DNA of 64,000 nt from Nereocystis luetkeana (GCA_031213475.1 JARUPZ010000030.1:3283371-3347370); one strand, 5' to 3'. Shown: positions 44,310 through 55,459, counted from the stretch's first letter. The notes: generated by a model not told the origin, from the sequence alone. Translations and numbers: made by a program.

Positions 44310-45589
44310 TTCGGGTGAAAGTAAAGTACTAGACCCTGCAGCCTTCTATACCCCACCCATGCTATACGTTCGGCATTCCAACCTACACAGATATACGTGT
44401 TGGTAATAAAATCTATCTCCGAGGATTCACCGTTTTTTTTTTTTCCGAAATCGCACCGCGCTTCTAACCGCGTACTAATAGAGTATACTCGAGTTGTTGG
44501 TGCACGGCATAATAAGGGGCGGCCCGACAATACACGTGCGACAGGCCTAAGATGACGACGTTTTTTTGGTAGACCATCAAGTGCACGTATTCATATCATG
44601 GGCCCAGTGAACTACTGGATACAACAATGTAGCTAAAATTGATTCAATCGTTCCAGGCTCCAACCACGCGCGAACTACTGTGTACGTGTGCGGACCCAAA
44701 ACACTCTCATTTGTAATCAGGATCACCCGAAATATATCTTACGCATTTATTTGACATTCCGTTGTACTGTATAAGGCTACGCCAAGTTATTCTTCACGTC
44801 CGCTCATCACAGAAGAAATCCCACTGTGTTCATTAGGCACTAGGTTCGAGACTCGGCTTTGTTGATCCAAGTGCTGGCAGATTGCGCAGCTTGAGCTGGG
44901 GAGTCTCTCTTCGTTGTAATGTACAGGGATGCTCAAGTCATGCATGGCCGTACTGTAGTAGTAGTAGTCGTGTGACCTTGAAAAGGAGGGTTGTCGACCG
45001 TCGAGAGCAAACAGCCGAATGTGAAGGCGCACATACATGAGCGTTGTATCATTTCTGGTGCAACAGTGGGCGCCAATCTCGGGGAATCTTGCTCCGTGAA
45101 TGCATCATGATAATAACATGTAAATGATAGTATGAAGGGGGGGTTGCATCCCTGGTACCTGGTAGTAAATGACAACGTATCCGTTTGCATTTTTTTATTT
45201 TCTCTTTCTCACAATCTGTGGCCACATAATTTATTTGGATACCTCTTGGATATCAGGACGGACAACTATGTATGTATGCCGTGATGTAGTTAGGTAGAAA
45301 AAACGGTGTACTATGAAGACAAGACACATGTATGCATGTGCGTGCTTTTCGAGAGCTGTGTGCGTGACAAGTATGTATGTGCTGGTCGCATCTCTAAAGA
45401 CATACTTCGTATACCTGGTAAGTATATCACAACCCTGTATACGACTTGAAACGGGCTTTTCCTCTTAGTAGTAGCCTCGACATGACCAAATTAGATCATA
45501 CCTGGTACGTTTTTTCGGGGGTGGGGGGGGGGGGGGGGCTTTGGTGTTACCATACTGGCATGCATGTCGACACCCACCCTGCTGTAGGA

Positions 45590-45885
45590 CCCGCTTGTCC
45601 AACCGTGCACAGAGTACCCTAACTCGACCCTGCACCGGGTCCACTGGTCTACCCCTGTACATAGTCCGCCTGTGGAACCCTGTACAAGGTCCGCGGATCA
45701 ATCCCGGTATCAGGTCTGCCCGTCCAACCCTGTACAGGATCAGCGGATTAAACCCTGTACAGGGTCCTCCGGGTAAACACTGCACAGGGTCCAGGGTCGC
45801 GCGGAAGGGGTACCTCAGGAGATGATGGCCCACCCTGCACAGGGTCCCTCAAAATATCACCTTGCACAGGGTCCGTTGCCAACCA
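45590..45885. repeat. minisatellite of a palindromic ACCCTGTACAGGGT core, about ten units
   Basis: Variants of CCCTGTACAGGGTCC recur every 30-36 bp, separated by GCGGRTYAA-type spacers. The best unit (about 45752-45765) contains the perfect 14-bp palindrome ACCCTGTACAGGGT. Both strands are open across the array with an 11-12 residue periodic peptide, explained by the repeat. Confidence 0.88.
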
Positions 45886-46399
45886 CCCTGTGGCTGAAAT
45901 GTCCACGTGTGGGCGTGAACAAAAAAAAGGTGGCAACTACTGTGTCGACCTCCAAAATCTAAACCAGTTTTTTGGGGAAAAACGAATTACTTCGACACAA
46001 CGACGAAAACAAGAAATCTGAAACGATTATTCGATCCGTCTGAAACAGAGCTTTCTGGCAATACTTTTCATGTCTTCTGAAAGTAAGTGACCACATCAAA
46101 ACAATTCAATACGTGAATGTCGAACTTCTGGGGAAAATGTTCTGCCTTGACTATACGAGTACCGTCTCGTAGTTGACACTTGCTTGGCATCTCGGCGGAG
46201 GTCTCGTGGCAGCGTAGGTTTCGTAAGATACATACCTGGTACGTACCTGTAGGCTATGCTGCGGCTGCTTGCTGCTGTTCAGTTTGCTTCGCCAACGTAA
46301 TCGCCGGCTCTTTGTACTGTCGATTAGCTCGATCGACTCCAGGACCTGCTCAACTAACTGTACCTGGTACCCTGGTATGTTTTTCCCCTGTTTTCGATT

Positions 46400-47115
46400 T
46401 TGTAACGTCTGATTCATTTTTTTCTTCTTCTTCCAACGCATTCTAGAATGTGTATGTCGTGCCTGTCGCATCTGCCTTCAGTACCGTCCATGGCGTTGCA
46501 TTTGTTTTCTTTATTTACTTATTTATTGGCCGTTCTTTTCAAGTGTTTGTCATCCCCTGTGGGGAAGCGCGACAGTTTTTTCTTCTATTTGTTATTTCTT
46601 TCTTTCTATTTATTTTATTTCATTTCGAGTTGTTTTTTTTCCTTTCGGTTCGTTTTCTTTGTTTTTCTTTCTTCCTTTTTTCTTTCGTTTTCTCTCTTTC
46701 ATAACGTGTGTATATACTATCGTGCCTGTCATATCCAATATGATGACATGACATTGCATTGTCTACTGTGCTTACTGCGTACCAGGTCCGTAACAACGTA
46801 GAACCTCTGTTGAAGAATCGGCAGGGACACTGGTTGCGCTGGATGTCGACCGGTACAAAGAACGGTTTTTGGTTTTTGGTCTTTCTCTGTCTAACAGTCT
46901 GCGACCACATAAATAATTATCTCTCTACGATAAAGAATCAGGACGGACACTGGGTTCGTATACTAATGAAGCCGGGTAGAAATGACCATTTAATGTGGAG
47001 GCAGCACACACGCACACGGGGCTTACATATCTCTACCAGGTACGTACGTAGGGTTGAATAATCGGCACGGACACCGGGTGTGCTGGATGTCGGCGGGTAG
47101 AACGAATATGAAGAA
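46400..47115 (-). mobile_element. LINE 5' fragments, minus orientation
   Basis: On the minus strand, 46890-46440 encodes FFVPVDIQRNQCPCRFFN and later YEREKTKEKRKKEKQRKR, homologous to the region upstream of the endonuclease in the LINE at 48.2-51.8 kb. Further short pieces with the same GTCGACATCCAGC-type box follow at about 46930-46990 and 47050-47110, so two or three truncated copies are stacked head to tail. A T-rich stretch (46500-46700) is the reverse of the A-rich, Lys-coding segment. None of the pieces reaches the reverse transcriptase. Confidence 0.7.
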
Positions 47116-47374
47116 CACACAACATGTTCATCGTACTGGATACGACATACACAACACTCAGCAGGGGTGTAGATGTTTCAAATACACTGACTTAGTTAGT
47201 AGCTCAACAACGGGCTAAAGAGCTTGACATATGCGGCGTCTGTCGCTGAGACAGGGGTCGTTGGTTACTGGTTGGTCTTGACGTGAAATGTCACGCCCAT
47301 CAAGAAATAAATGAGTTTCCTCGGGTCAATAATCTTCCTGGGTCCACAGAGATTGTTAAGAACATCGGACACAA

Positions 47375-47790
47375 CGTGTGTGTGTTCACGTTAAACCGTT
47401 CTTTCTACCCGTCGACATCCAGCACAACCAGTGTCCGTGCCGATTCTTCAATCCTAGAAGAGATACAAGTTCTGTGGCCACAAAGCTACGCCACAGAGAT
47501 ACTACGTTGCCGCGTATGCAGTAAGCACAACATGTTACAGTGGGCAATGCAATGCCATGCCATCATACTAGATACGACAGGCACGGCATACACTTTCTAT
47601 GAAATAGAGAAGCGCAACAGCAAGGAAAAAAAATGGCAAGGAAACAATCAAAGAGAGAACAAAAACAAAGAAGACAAATCGAAGGAGAAAGAGAAAACAA
47701 AAATGAAAGAAAACTAGAAGAAACAATCTGTCGTGCCCCCCCCCCCCGCAGGCGAGCTGGCCAACACTTGAAAAAAAACGAGCTGGAAAA
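47375..47790 (+). mobile_element. LINE 5' fragment, plus orientation
   Basis: It contains TTAAACCGTTCTTTCTACCC, GTCGACATCCAGCACAACCA, CTACGCCACAGAGATACTAC and GATACGACAGGCACGGCATA, followed by an A-rich segment coding Lys/Glu (EIEKRNSKEKKWQGNNQREN) and a poly-C run. It is inverted relative to the copies at 46.4-47.1 kb, forming a large imperfect inverted repeat with them. The endonuclease and reverse transcriptase are absent. Confidence 0.72.
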
Positions 47791-48478
47791 AAAAGAAGAA
47801 GAAAACAAAAACACCACTGCTTGTAAACAGAGTAAGACAAAGAACCAAGGAAAAAATAACAAAGGGAAAATAACAGGCTGACCAAAGCCCAAAGCACCCT
47901 CCAGGTGGCGGCAGCAGTTTGTGGTACGAGTAGTATAGCCAGGTTCTCCCTGCTAATCCGCCTGGTACCTTGCTACCCAGACTGCCGTCTCCGCCCTGCG
48001 TTCGTCAACTATGCCCAGCCCCTTGGCGTCAGACAATACGAAACGAGCAGAGCAGGTTCGTCGTCCAACCCCGCCACACGACTCCTTCAATACGGCTTAT
48101 CAATCAAAAAAGGAAGAGAAATAAATAAAATGAAAATCACGGAGAGTCAGCGCAAGAAAGAAAAAAACAAAACAAAACAAGAAGACAAGGGAAGACCACC
48201 TTCGAACCAGCTGCACCAGTTGGTGGCACGAGTAGTATGGTCATGTTCTACTTCCTAGTCGACTTGGTGCCTTGCTACCCTGCTACCCTGCCTGCCATCT
48301 CCTTCTTACTTTCGTCTACCGCAGTTTCCCTTCTACTCCTCCTGTCCCCCCCCCTCTCCGCCTTCCCTTGGTCGGGTTTTCTGCCACTTCTCCTGTTGCC
48401 CCTTCCCCCCCCATTCCCTTGGACACCATCCACGGCGGATGCACGGCGCTGCCTACTCATCTCAGCCTCAGCCTCGTG

Positions 48479-48973
48479 TCACCTCACCATGAACCGTTCG
48501 GCTGCTTCAAGGATCCCCCGGTACCACTTCCCCGCCTTTTTGTCTGCAGTGGACCACAACGCGGTCTCAACTCCAAACACCAAGGGGGCAACTTCCGTTG
48601 ACCTTTCGGTTGCTCGGAACTCCCTAAGGTCTTCGACTATGCATTTATGCCAAGTCTTACACTGTCCGCCTGGTCTCGGGTTCTCCCCACCAGCTATCGT
48701 CCCGAATATTACCCGACGGGGTAGTCGCTCATTGCTTTGCCGTGCCACGCCCCCCGCAAAGAAGAGCCGCCGTTTACGAACGGTCGTTTCGATGCTCTCG
48801 CAACGTGTCATCTTAAGGGCCTTCGCGTACGAGAGGGTGGCATGGTCAGTACGAAGTCGGCGCTGGAAGCCAACGACTCGCAACAGGACTTGGTGGTGAG
48901 CCGTTCGAAGCTTGGCAAAGTGTTCCGCTCTGAGGGTCCACGTCACACACCCGTACAGCAGGATCTCAATCAC
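48479..48973 (-). pseudogene. LINE C-terminal domain segment
   Basis: This continues the reverse transcriptase in another frame. It begins IEILLYGCVTWTLRAEHF and contains RTAHHQVLLRVVGFQRRLRT and KRRLFFAGGVARQSNERLPR, then GGQCKTWHKCIVEDL. The order matches the post-RT region of related LINEs, where LYG..TW, LR.....R and RW.GH..R..-type blocks occur. One frameshift separates it from the RT frame near 48970. Confidence 0.75.
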
Positions 48974-50160
48974 CTCGGTTTCAGCATTCGGACTTCAAGG
49001 CTAAGGGGGGCGGTCGCCCTATCATACAACTCCGGGCCGAACCGTTTGAGGCATGCTCGCATGAGGCGGATCGGTCGGTCGATTTCGATCGAGAGCGCAG
49101 CGTTTTCGTGGATAACGCCGCCTAGGTATAATAACTGGGTCGTCTGCTTATACCTCTGACCTGCCGCTTCGATGACGAGCGGTGGTGCGAGGGTTGTCCG
49201 GTCTGGTGATTGTAGGACCATTGTCTCTGTCTTCTTTTCCGACACCGTGAGGCCTGCTGCTTCGAAGACAGTCACAATGACTGCCATCATTTTCGCGAGC
49301 CCTTCAGCCGACTTCGAGACAATTCCTGCATCGTCGGCGTACAACATGCCCCATACAGACCTTCGCACGCACGCCAATGGCTCCTCCCCTGTTCGAACTA
49401 CTCCAGCTTCACAGAGTTGGACCAAATCCCTTACGATGGCTTCGTCTTGGCTGAAGCGTACTAGTACGGCGTGTAGCGCAGCAGCGAAAAATATATTGAA
49501 CAGTAGCGGTGATAGTACACAGCCTTGCCGCAGCCCCTGCGTGACAGCAAACCATTCCGAGTGCTCGCCGTAATCAGTACGCACGCGAGCCCGCATGCCA
49601 TCATGGAAATTACGGACAATTCTCAGCAACTTGGTTGGTACGCCAAAGCGTGTGAGTATCTTCCATAACAGCTCTCGGTCGACAGAGTCGTACGCTTTCT
49701 GCAGATCGACGAAGCACACGTACAAGGGGATTTTCCTCTGTCGTCCGAGCTTTTGCAACCGGCGCACGACGAACAACAATTCAATCGTTGATCGTGCGGG
49801 GCGGAAGCCGCATTGCTCCTCAGGGAGTAGTTCCTCGATCTCGCAGTAGTTGCTGAGGCGGGACGCGACGATGTTCAACAAAACTTTGCCTGCGTGGGCA
49901 ACAAGCGAGATCCCTGTGTAGTTGTTGCAGTCAGTTCGGTCCTTCTTTTTTTGAAGGACCTTGATGATCGCATCTTTCCATTGCTGGGGGACTTCTCCTG
50001 TTAGCCAAACATTGACAAGTATGTTGTGAAAGCACTGGGCGAATGCCGGGTGGTCGATTTTTAGGAGTTCGGCCGGGAGACCATTTGGCCCGACAGCTTT
50101 CCAATTCGACACCCCCTTAAGTTCTTCTGTCATCTCGTCCATAGTGTGGTTCATCTTCAA
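48970..50160 (-). pseudogene. LINE reverse transcriptase
   Basis: About 396 codons are open. RT blocks in order are [32 protein letters not shown] with [45 protein letters not shown] (first catalytic Asp), [30 protein letters not shown] (the YADD catalytic pair) and [12 protein letters not shown]. The core therefore appears intact, but the frame is separated from the endonuclease upstream and from the C-terminal domain downstream by frameshifts, so the whole element is probably inactive. Confidence 0.9.
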
Positions 50161-50229
50161 GCGACAGTTTAGGCGATCGCAGTGGCAAGAGGTCGATGAT
50201 CGTGGGATCGAGTTTCAGCGACTTCGTGA

Positions 50230-51634
50230 TCAAGAGTTTGTGGCAAAACCCCGCCCATCGTTCACGAATTCGCACCTTACTGTCCATGCTGGTATGAATG
50301 CGGCCAAGGTTTCGACAGACTCACGCCATCCATGTCTGCGGTGGCGACGTGCTGGGGGTGGCACCTCTTTTTCAACCGCATCAATAGCAGCCGTAGTGAA
50401 AAACTCAACCATACCAGACGTATTACGGGGCTGGATAGGCTGGTTGAGAGTGGAAATGACCCTGGCGACTACTCGTTCACGACACTTTCCATCGGACATA
50501 AAAAGCTGCCTGTCGAACTCTCGGCGTTTTGTCGGTCTATGTATTTGTCTGTTGGGCGCAAAGTGACCACCGAGTCGGACTTTGATATACAAGATGTTGT
50601 GGTCTGAGTCAGCCTTAGCTGGGGCAGGAGGTTGTGGGACGACTTTCGCATCTTGTACTCTAGGTCGATGGGCTTGACGGGTTAGGATGTAGTCGATCCG
50701 CTTACGGTCATCCGGGCTGGTGCCGTTGTGTATGCGATATCCCACCCTTGCGCGTGCTGAAAAACGTGTTGGTGAGAGCTAACTTGCAATTGGTGGCGAA
50801 CGACAGGAGCCGTCATTATCGTTACGATAATCACGTCCATACGCGAGCTCCCATACGCTCCCAGCACTCTACTTTCATCATCACCGCACCCTTCCTTCCT
50901 CTGTCCAGGTCGTGCGTTGGCATCCATCAGTACAGACAGACACTCTTTCGTCGGGATTTTTTCCACCAAGTCCTCCAGCTTCTGCCAGAAAATACGTACA
51001 GTTCGGCGTCCTTGGTACAATCAGTTGGAGCATACGCAACGACGACATTGACTGCCTCGCATTTGCTAGCCAGCTCAAAGCGCATAGACACTAGCCGCTC
51101 GTCAACGAACTGAAGAGTGTACACAGACTTACTACACGACGATTCCTTGACAGCTAGGCCTACTCCGTACAGCCCTTGCCAGGTAGCTGTTTTTTCCTGT
51201 CCTGAACAGAAAACACGACACCCTGCCGCACGGAACGTCGTGCTGCCGGACCTCCGAGTTTCCTGCAGGCCAATCAAGTCACAGCCGAGTTGCCGTCCCT
51301 TCGCCAGTACACGCTCGTCATGTCCGTACCCGTTCTTCCCCTGTACAGCCAGGGTGCGCACATTGTAGGTCGCTACCGCCATAAGTGCCTCCTCCTGTCT
51401 CTTACGAGCCTCGCGTGCTGCTTTCTTTGCCAGCCGACGTGAGGCTCGTCCCCGCCTTCTTTTTTTTTTTTTTGTTTCTTTCCTTTCTCTATGGCGAAAG
51501 TGGCTCTCCGTTTCGTAGCCCGGCACGCGCCTTGGTTTCCGTTGGCTGAGTGCAGCCATCCCAACCCACGCCGACACTCCCATCCTTCCTGTCGTGCATG
51601 CATACCCACACTGTGGCCAGCCTCTCCACTCCAC
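50230..51634 (-). pseudogene. LINE endonuclease domain, frame-broken
   Basis: The domain starts near 51382 (MAVATYNVRTLAVQ) and shows LGCDLIGLQETR (catalytic Glu), VNVVVAYAPTDCTKDAELY, LSVLMDANARPGQRKEGCGD (an Asp/Asn pair), RIDYILTRQAHRP and ADSDHNILYIKV (the terminal Asp-His). These are the exonuclease-endonuclease-phosphatase motifs of LINE endonucleases. Frameshifts near 50975 and 50720 split it over three frames. Downstream of the last motif, a linker runs to about 50230. Upstream lies a Lys/Arg-rich stretch likely to bind nucleic acid. Confidence 0.85.
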
Positions 51635-51783
51635 CGGCTGCCCACGTAGCAGTAGGTACGTACGGCCCTATACAGAAGATCCGCACGCACACTGACGGGT
51701 TGCGCTGGATATCGGTGGCCAGAATGAACATAAAAAAATAAATGTGGAGACCAAGAACACACTTACTACGCGTACGTGGACCA

Positions 51784-51979
51784 AGGACCCCGCTGTTCCG
51801 AAGGGGAGGAGAGAGTCATAAGTCATACCAGTAAGGCTTAGATTGGATACACGTACGCGATTTTGGTTAACCTTTTACCAGTGGATACGAAGACCTAGGA
51901 CCCCGCTGTTCCGAAGGGGCGGAGAGTGTTATAAGGCTTGGAGTGGGTAGGCAAATAGTTGATGAACTTCTTACCAGTC
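51784..51979. repeat. 113-bp direct duplication just upstream of the LINE
   Basis: AGGACCCCGCTGTTCCGAAG starts at 51784 and again at 51897, followed in both by GGG, GGAGAG, TATAAG or CATAAG and, near the end, TTACCAGT. Divergence is about 25 percent outside the core. It may be part of the LINE 5' end (some LINEs carry tandem promoter monomers) or unrelated flank. Confidence 0.7.
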
Positions 51980-52019
51980 CGTAGCCCAATGTACCATTAA
52001 AAGGGCGTTAGATGCATAC

Positions 52020-52790
52020 CTGTGTGTGTTCTTCACATTAAACCGTTCTTTCTACTCGTCGACATCCACCTCAAGCCGCAGGGTGTCCATGCCGATTCTT
52101 CGATCCTAGAGATATACCAGGTACAAGTTCTGTGGTTACAAACTACGCCACAGGCCACAGAGATACTACGTTGTCACGTACGCAGTAATCACAGTAGACA
52201 ATGCAATGCTGTGTCATCATATGGATATGACAGGCACGACATACACATTCTACGAAGGAGAGAAAACGAAAGAAAACAAAGAAAAACAAGAACAACGAAA
52301 TGTGGAAGCCAGGGTCGGAGATATCGTAGATCTCGTAACACGCACGCGCGAAGGACACGTCACCGGTCAAGCAATATCAAATCTCGGGTCACGAGCGGTC
52401 TCACGTCATTGACGGCGTAGACCCGTGGGCGGGAGATAGCTATCGGGAGATAGATACGTAATCCGCCGCAGACTCTGAGCTGACAAAAGTCCCCCACCGA
52501 GTCAGTCTAGCACTAGCATCTCCTTGCTAAATATCAACGAAGAACTATGCTCGGCTTACGTCGGCCGTATCGACGGCTACAAGGGACCCTCGCTCCGCGA
52601 CCTCATCACGGTGACTCCTCCGCGACTTTTACACTGCGACATCTCCGCGACGACCTCGGTACGAACGACGAGCGCAGGCACTACAGTACAGAAAGAGGAC
52701 AGCAACTAAAAAAGCAGAAAAAACTGTCGTGCCTTCCCTCAGGGAATGTGGCAGACAGTTGAAAAGAACGAGCCACATGAAAAAGGGCGA
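52020..52790 (+). mobile_element. LINE 5' fragment, plus orientation, with an internal insertion
   Basis: 52036-52290 matches the other 5' fragments (TTAAACCGTTCTTTCTACTC, GTCGACATCCACCTCAAGCC, CTACGCCACAGG, GATATGACAGGCACGACATA, then GGAGAGAAAACGAAAGAAAA). The family resumes at about 52700 (AAAAAACTGTCGTGCC, then CAGTTGAAAAGAACGAGC), matching 47727-47790. The 400 bp between are not in the 47.4-kb copy, so they are either an insertion or a part deleted there. Confidence 0.65.
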
Positions 52791-53200
52791 ATGCCAAAAT
52801 CAGATCTATATACCTGATCCGTTTGAGCCAATATATAGTACATCCTAAAACCAAGCAAAAAACGTGCGCCACTACTAGCAGTGTGCTGTCCATGAAAGTC
52901 CGGTAAAAAACGAATGCGCCCAAAGCATTAAGCATTCCACATGGCGTCCAAAATCTGAATTGATTTTTTTCTTTAGGGTGCAGATACCAAGGGCTCCTCT
53001 TGGACCTGGAAAGAGTCAATATTGCTATTTTTAGGCTTCGTTTGTGTCGCCACGGCGGGGGCGCCAAGAGTATTTACCCCCCCCCCTCTATTTAATATAG
53101 GATGGGTTGGCGTCGGTTGGCAACGACACTGTAAAACATGCCGCTAACTACGTGAGCTAGACAACCAGGGTACCGTTTTTTTATTTTTTATTTTGTTTTT

Positions 53201-53615
53201 GGCGGTCACCCACAGCCGGTTGTCGAGTTAAATCATTTGTGCGAGGTAAAGAATCTTTACTTCGCACAATTGGGAATGATCGCATCATGTAGTGTTCAAG
53301 GTAAGGCACCCAAGAGGCAGTTACATAGTACTCCCATTGCTTTCTCTGGAAATGCCTACACCGGAAATTAAATCAGCTCATTGAAGCTGTCGTCCATATG
53401 CAAGTCCGCCTCAAAAGCGGTTCTTAGTAGGATGCAGCTCACCCTTCATGCGACTCGCCAGACACCTCACGGCGCTTCGCGCTTGGTGCAAGCAATGTCT
53501 GCCTGGTCGGTGAAAACCCGACATGCTCCGTCCCGGCATTGTAGGGATGCGAGGGTCTATGGTCATACAACTACGGCCATGCATGAGATCGAGTACATCT
53601 CTCCTACCGAGTACA
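53201..53615 (+). repeat. 420-bp dispersed repeat, full-length-looking copy
   Basis: It is collinear with 30079-30498 from GGTTGTCGAGTTA to TCGAGTACATCTCTCCTACC, with scattered substitutions and a few 1-4 bp indels. The two copies begin and end at nearly the same points, which argues for a discrete mobile unit rather than a segmental duplication. There is no coding capacity. Confidence 0.85.
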
Positions 53616-54231
53616 CCCCCCCCCGTTGACAGCTTTAAATCTTTCTATCAATAGACCGTCCAAAAGGAATAATAATAGACCGTCCTCGCGGAACCGCTTG
53701 CTCGGCACGAGCTTATCGTGCCGTACTAAACCCGGGGCCACCTCGACGCGGGGTGGTGCAGACAAACCATGGTGCTGCTGTATAGACTGATGTGACCATG
53801 GAATACAACAGAGCACACGAGCACACCCCAAAGAAGAAAAAGTGAAACCAGCGTACACATGTATGCATGCACAAATACGTACCAGGTACTTTTTACGTAC
53901 CTACGACGAGTCCAGAGTTTATACGAAGAATTTCAACCGAGTGAGGGCAGACGCATATGGGGAGAAAAAACAATTGTACATGCGGCCTCTCAGATTGGTT
54001 CAAAATTGCCCAAAACATCAATTGAAAGCTTGACAGAGTAGAAAGAAACATGTGCTCGTATACCTTGGCCTTTCGAGCCAAAATCAGTTACGATGTCAGC
54101 CTGGCCAATAGGAGGGCTCCTGCGGTGTATTTTGTACCTTTTCTAAGACTGTAACTGTTTTTGGCCGAAACGTGGCCAGATATACCTGATTTTGGCAAAA
54201 CCCCTAAAATAAAACACCTATGGGCCATCCC

Positions 54232-54460
54232 GCAGTAGGGATGCGCCAGACGTTCCTGAACCCCTCACATTAGGAGCTCAATATCTCACCCGATACAAAA
54301 CTTGGAAGAAATTTGTTTGTGCCACCTGACCGGCACGTGTATGCGCTAGCCCTGAAACGAGTATACGCATAAAATTTCATCCTAACTGGTAGTTCCTCAC
54401 TTAAGGAAATTGGTCATAAACCTTTAGCCCAAAACGTGCAACCTCTACCGTGGGGTGCCT
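54232..54460. repeat. possible old relative of the 245-bp MITE
   Basis: The left side (CCTCACATTAGGAGCTCAAT, then ATCTCACCCGA) resembles the MITE core CCTCACTTGAGGAGCTCC and CTCACCCGA. The right side contains ACCTCTACCGTGGGGTGC, like the MITE end. The middle does not align by eye, so this is tentative. Confidence 0.35.
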
Positions 54461-55459
54461 CGTATAGGACCGAGAACCAAGGGGAAATACCAGGCAACCG
54501 AAGCACAAAACATCCCCCGGGTAGCCGCAGCAGTTTGCGGTAGGGGTTGTTAAGATCACGGAGAGCGGGACACTTTGTATCCCTGGACAGGTCCGCCTAT
54601 TAAGCCGGTACTCGTTGGTACTCACGTTGATGTTCGCGTAGAGATAGAAGAGCCACTTTATTCCTTTCGCGCACGACGGAGACTGGGACCACGCTCGCTC
54701 GTGCCTCTCTGGGAAACCCCTGGTTTTTCACCTAAGATACGCCTTCCAAGTACTACAAATACGGCCCCAGCGCCAGAACCCAGGTAATTACCGGGCTTTC
54801 AACCTCATCCAAAGCAGTATCATAACACTAGCCCACTCTGATGAGCCGTATGTGCAGAATTATGGGCAATTCGTGGAAACCCCGATTCCACAACTAGAAC
54901 ATGAGTCGAAGATGCGGCTCCTCAAAACCCACTCCCACACCTCTGAACGGCGAGGCAACGAAGCCGGCAAAGTACGTAAAAAAGAATGAACGGAAGCGTA
55001 GCCTCAAGGGGCAGGAAGAAATCGTCAACGAAAAACCATCGCCATGTCACCCGCGACGGGGGGGGGCGAGGAAGATGCAGGGAAAGTGAAAGGGGAACAT
55101 AAAAAAAGACGAGAAGAAAAATATCACGGAAGATGTCAAGAGACATCGAAAACCCAGCCTACTACTCGGGAAACGTGTCCTGTGCCACAGTGAGTGGCAC
55201 GATTACCCAAACCAGCCCCGACACTGAGCGGGGGGGTAGGCAGGACAGAATACGCAAAAAACATCCCTAATCAAGCCCAAGCAAAACACTCAAACAAACA
55301 ACCCAGGAACACACCTGCCAGAAACCAAAAAGTCGACCCGAAAACTCGGAAAACGTCAACAAATTGAAAGACTACCGCCCAAAATCCAGGAAAACATCAA
55401 GACAAAAAAATCGAGTACTGCCAAGAAGCGAAAATCAGCTATCCACGGCGGCGCCTCGA

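Larger units (their letters stand above)
37627..46390. other. gene-free region rich in minisatellites and MITEs
   Basis: I find no exon with splice support. The longest frames (39117-39545 minus, 39782-40555 plus) have no recognisable domain; part of the second is the CCATGG-type repeat. Contents are listed separately: 115-bp repeats (37995-38425), GCCATGG repeats (40010-40385), two 245-bp MITEs, a satellite (41785-42600), a 48-bp inverted-repeat element (43826-44309) and a palindromic minisatellite (45590-45885). At 40108-40141 a short CCCTAACCCTA-like stretch resembles interstitial telomere repeat. Confidence 0.5.
47900..51770 (-). mobile_element. non-LTR retrotransposon (LINE), nearly complete but frame-broken
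   Basis: In minus-strand order the element has a 5' region with FILATDIQRNPSVCVRIF, a basic segment (RKETKKKKRRRGRASRRLAK), an apurinic-type endonuclease, a reverse transcriptase with YADD, and a C-terminal domain. The RT and C-terminal sequences resemble the LINEs annotated in animals as craniofacial-development-protein-2-like, so RTE-related affinity is tentative. At least four frameshifts interrupt the frame (near 50975, 50720, 50200 and 48970). At 47900-48300 the 3' region appears twice: a GGTGGCACGAGTAGTAT box occurs at 48222 and, as GTGGTACGAGTAGTATA, at 47921. A second truncated 3' end therefore adjoins. No clear poly-A tail or target duplication is seen, so both limits are approximate. 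Confidence 0.85.
52791..55459. other. no gene seen; one repeat copy and possible retrotransposon flank
   Basis: Apart from the 420-bp repeat at 53201-53615 I see no exon or RNA gene. AATAGACCGTCC occurs twice at 53658-53692. A weak relative of the 245-bp MITE lies at about 54232-54460. The sequence from about 54.8 to 55.4 kb is A-rich and may belong to the 3' end of the adjoining LTR retrotransposon, but I could not define an LTR. Confidence 0.45.

Noticed and set aside
48237-49573. Forward open frames of 133 to 220 codons
   Set aside because: They lie antisense to the LINE reverse transcriptase and C-terminal domain, whose motifs are unmistakable.
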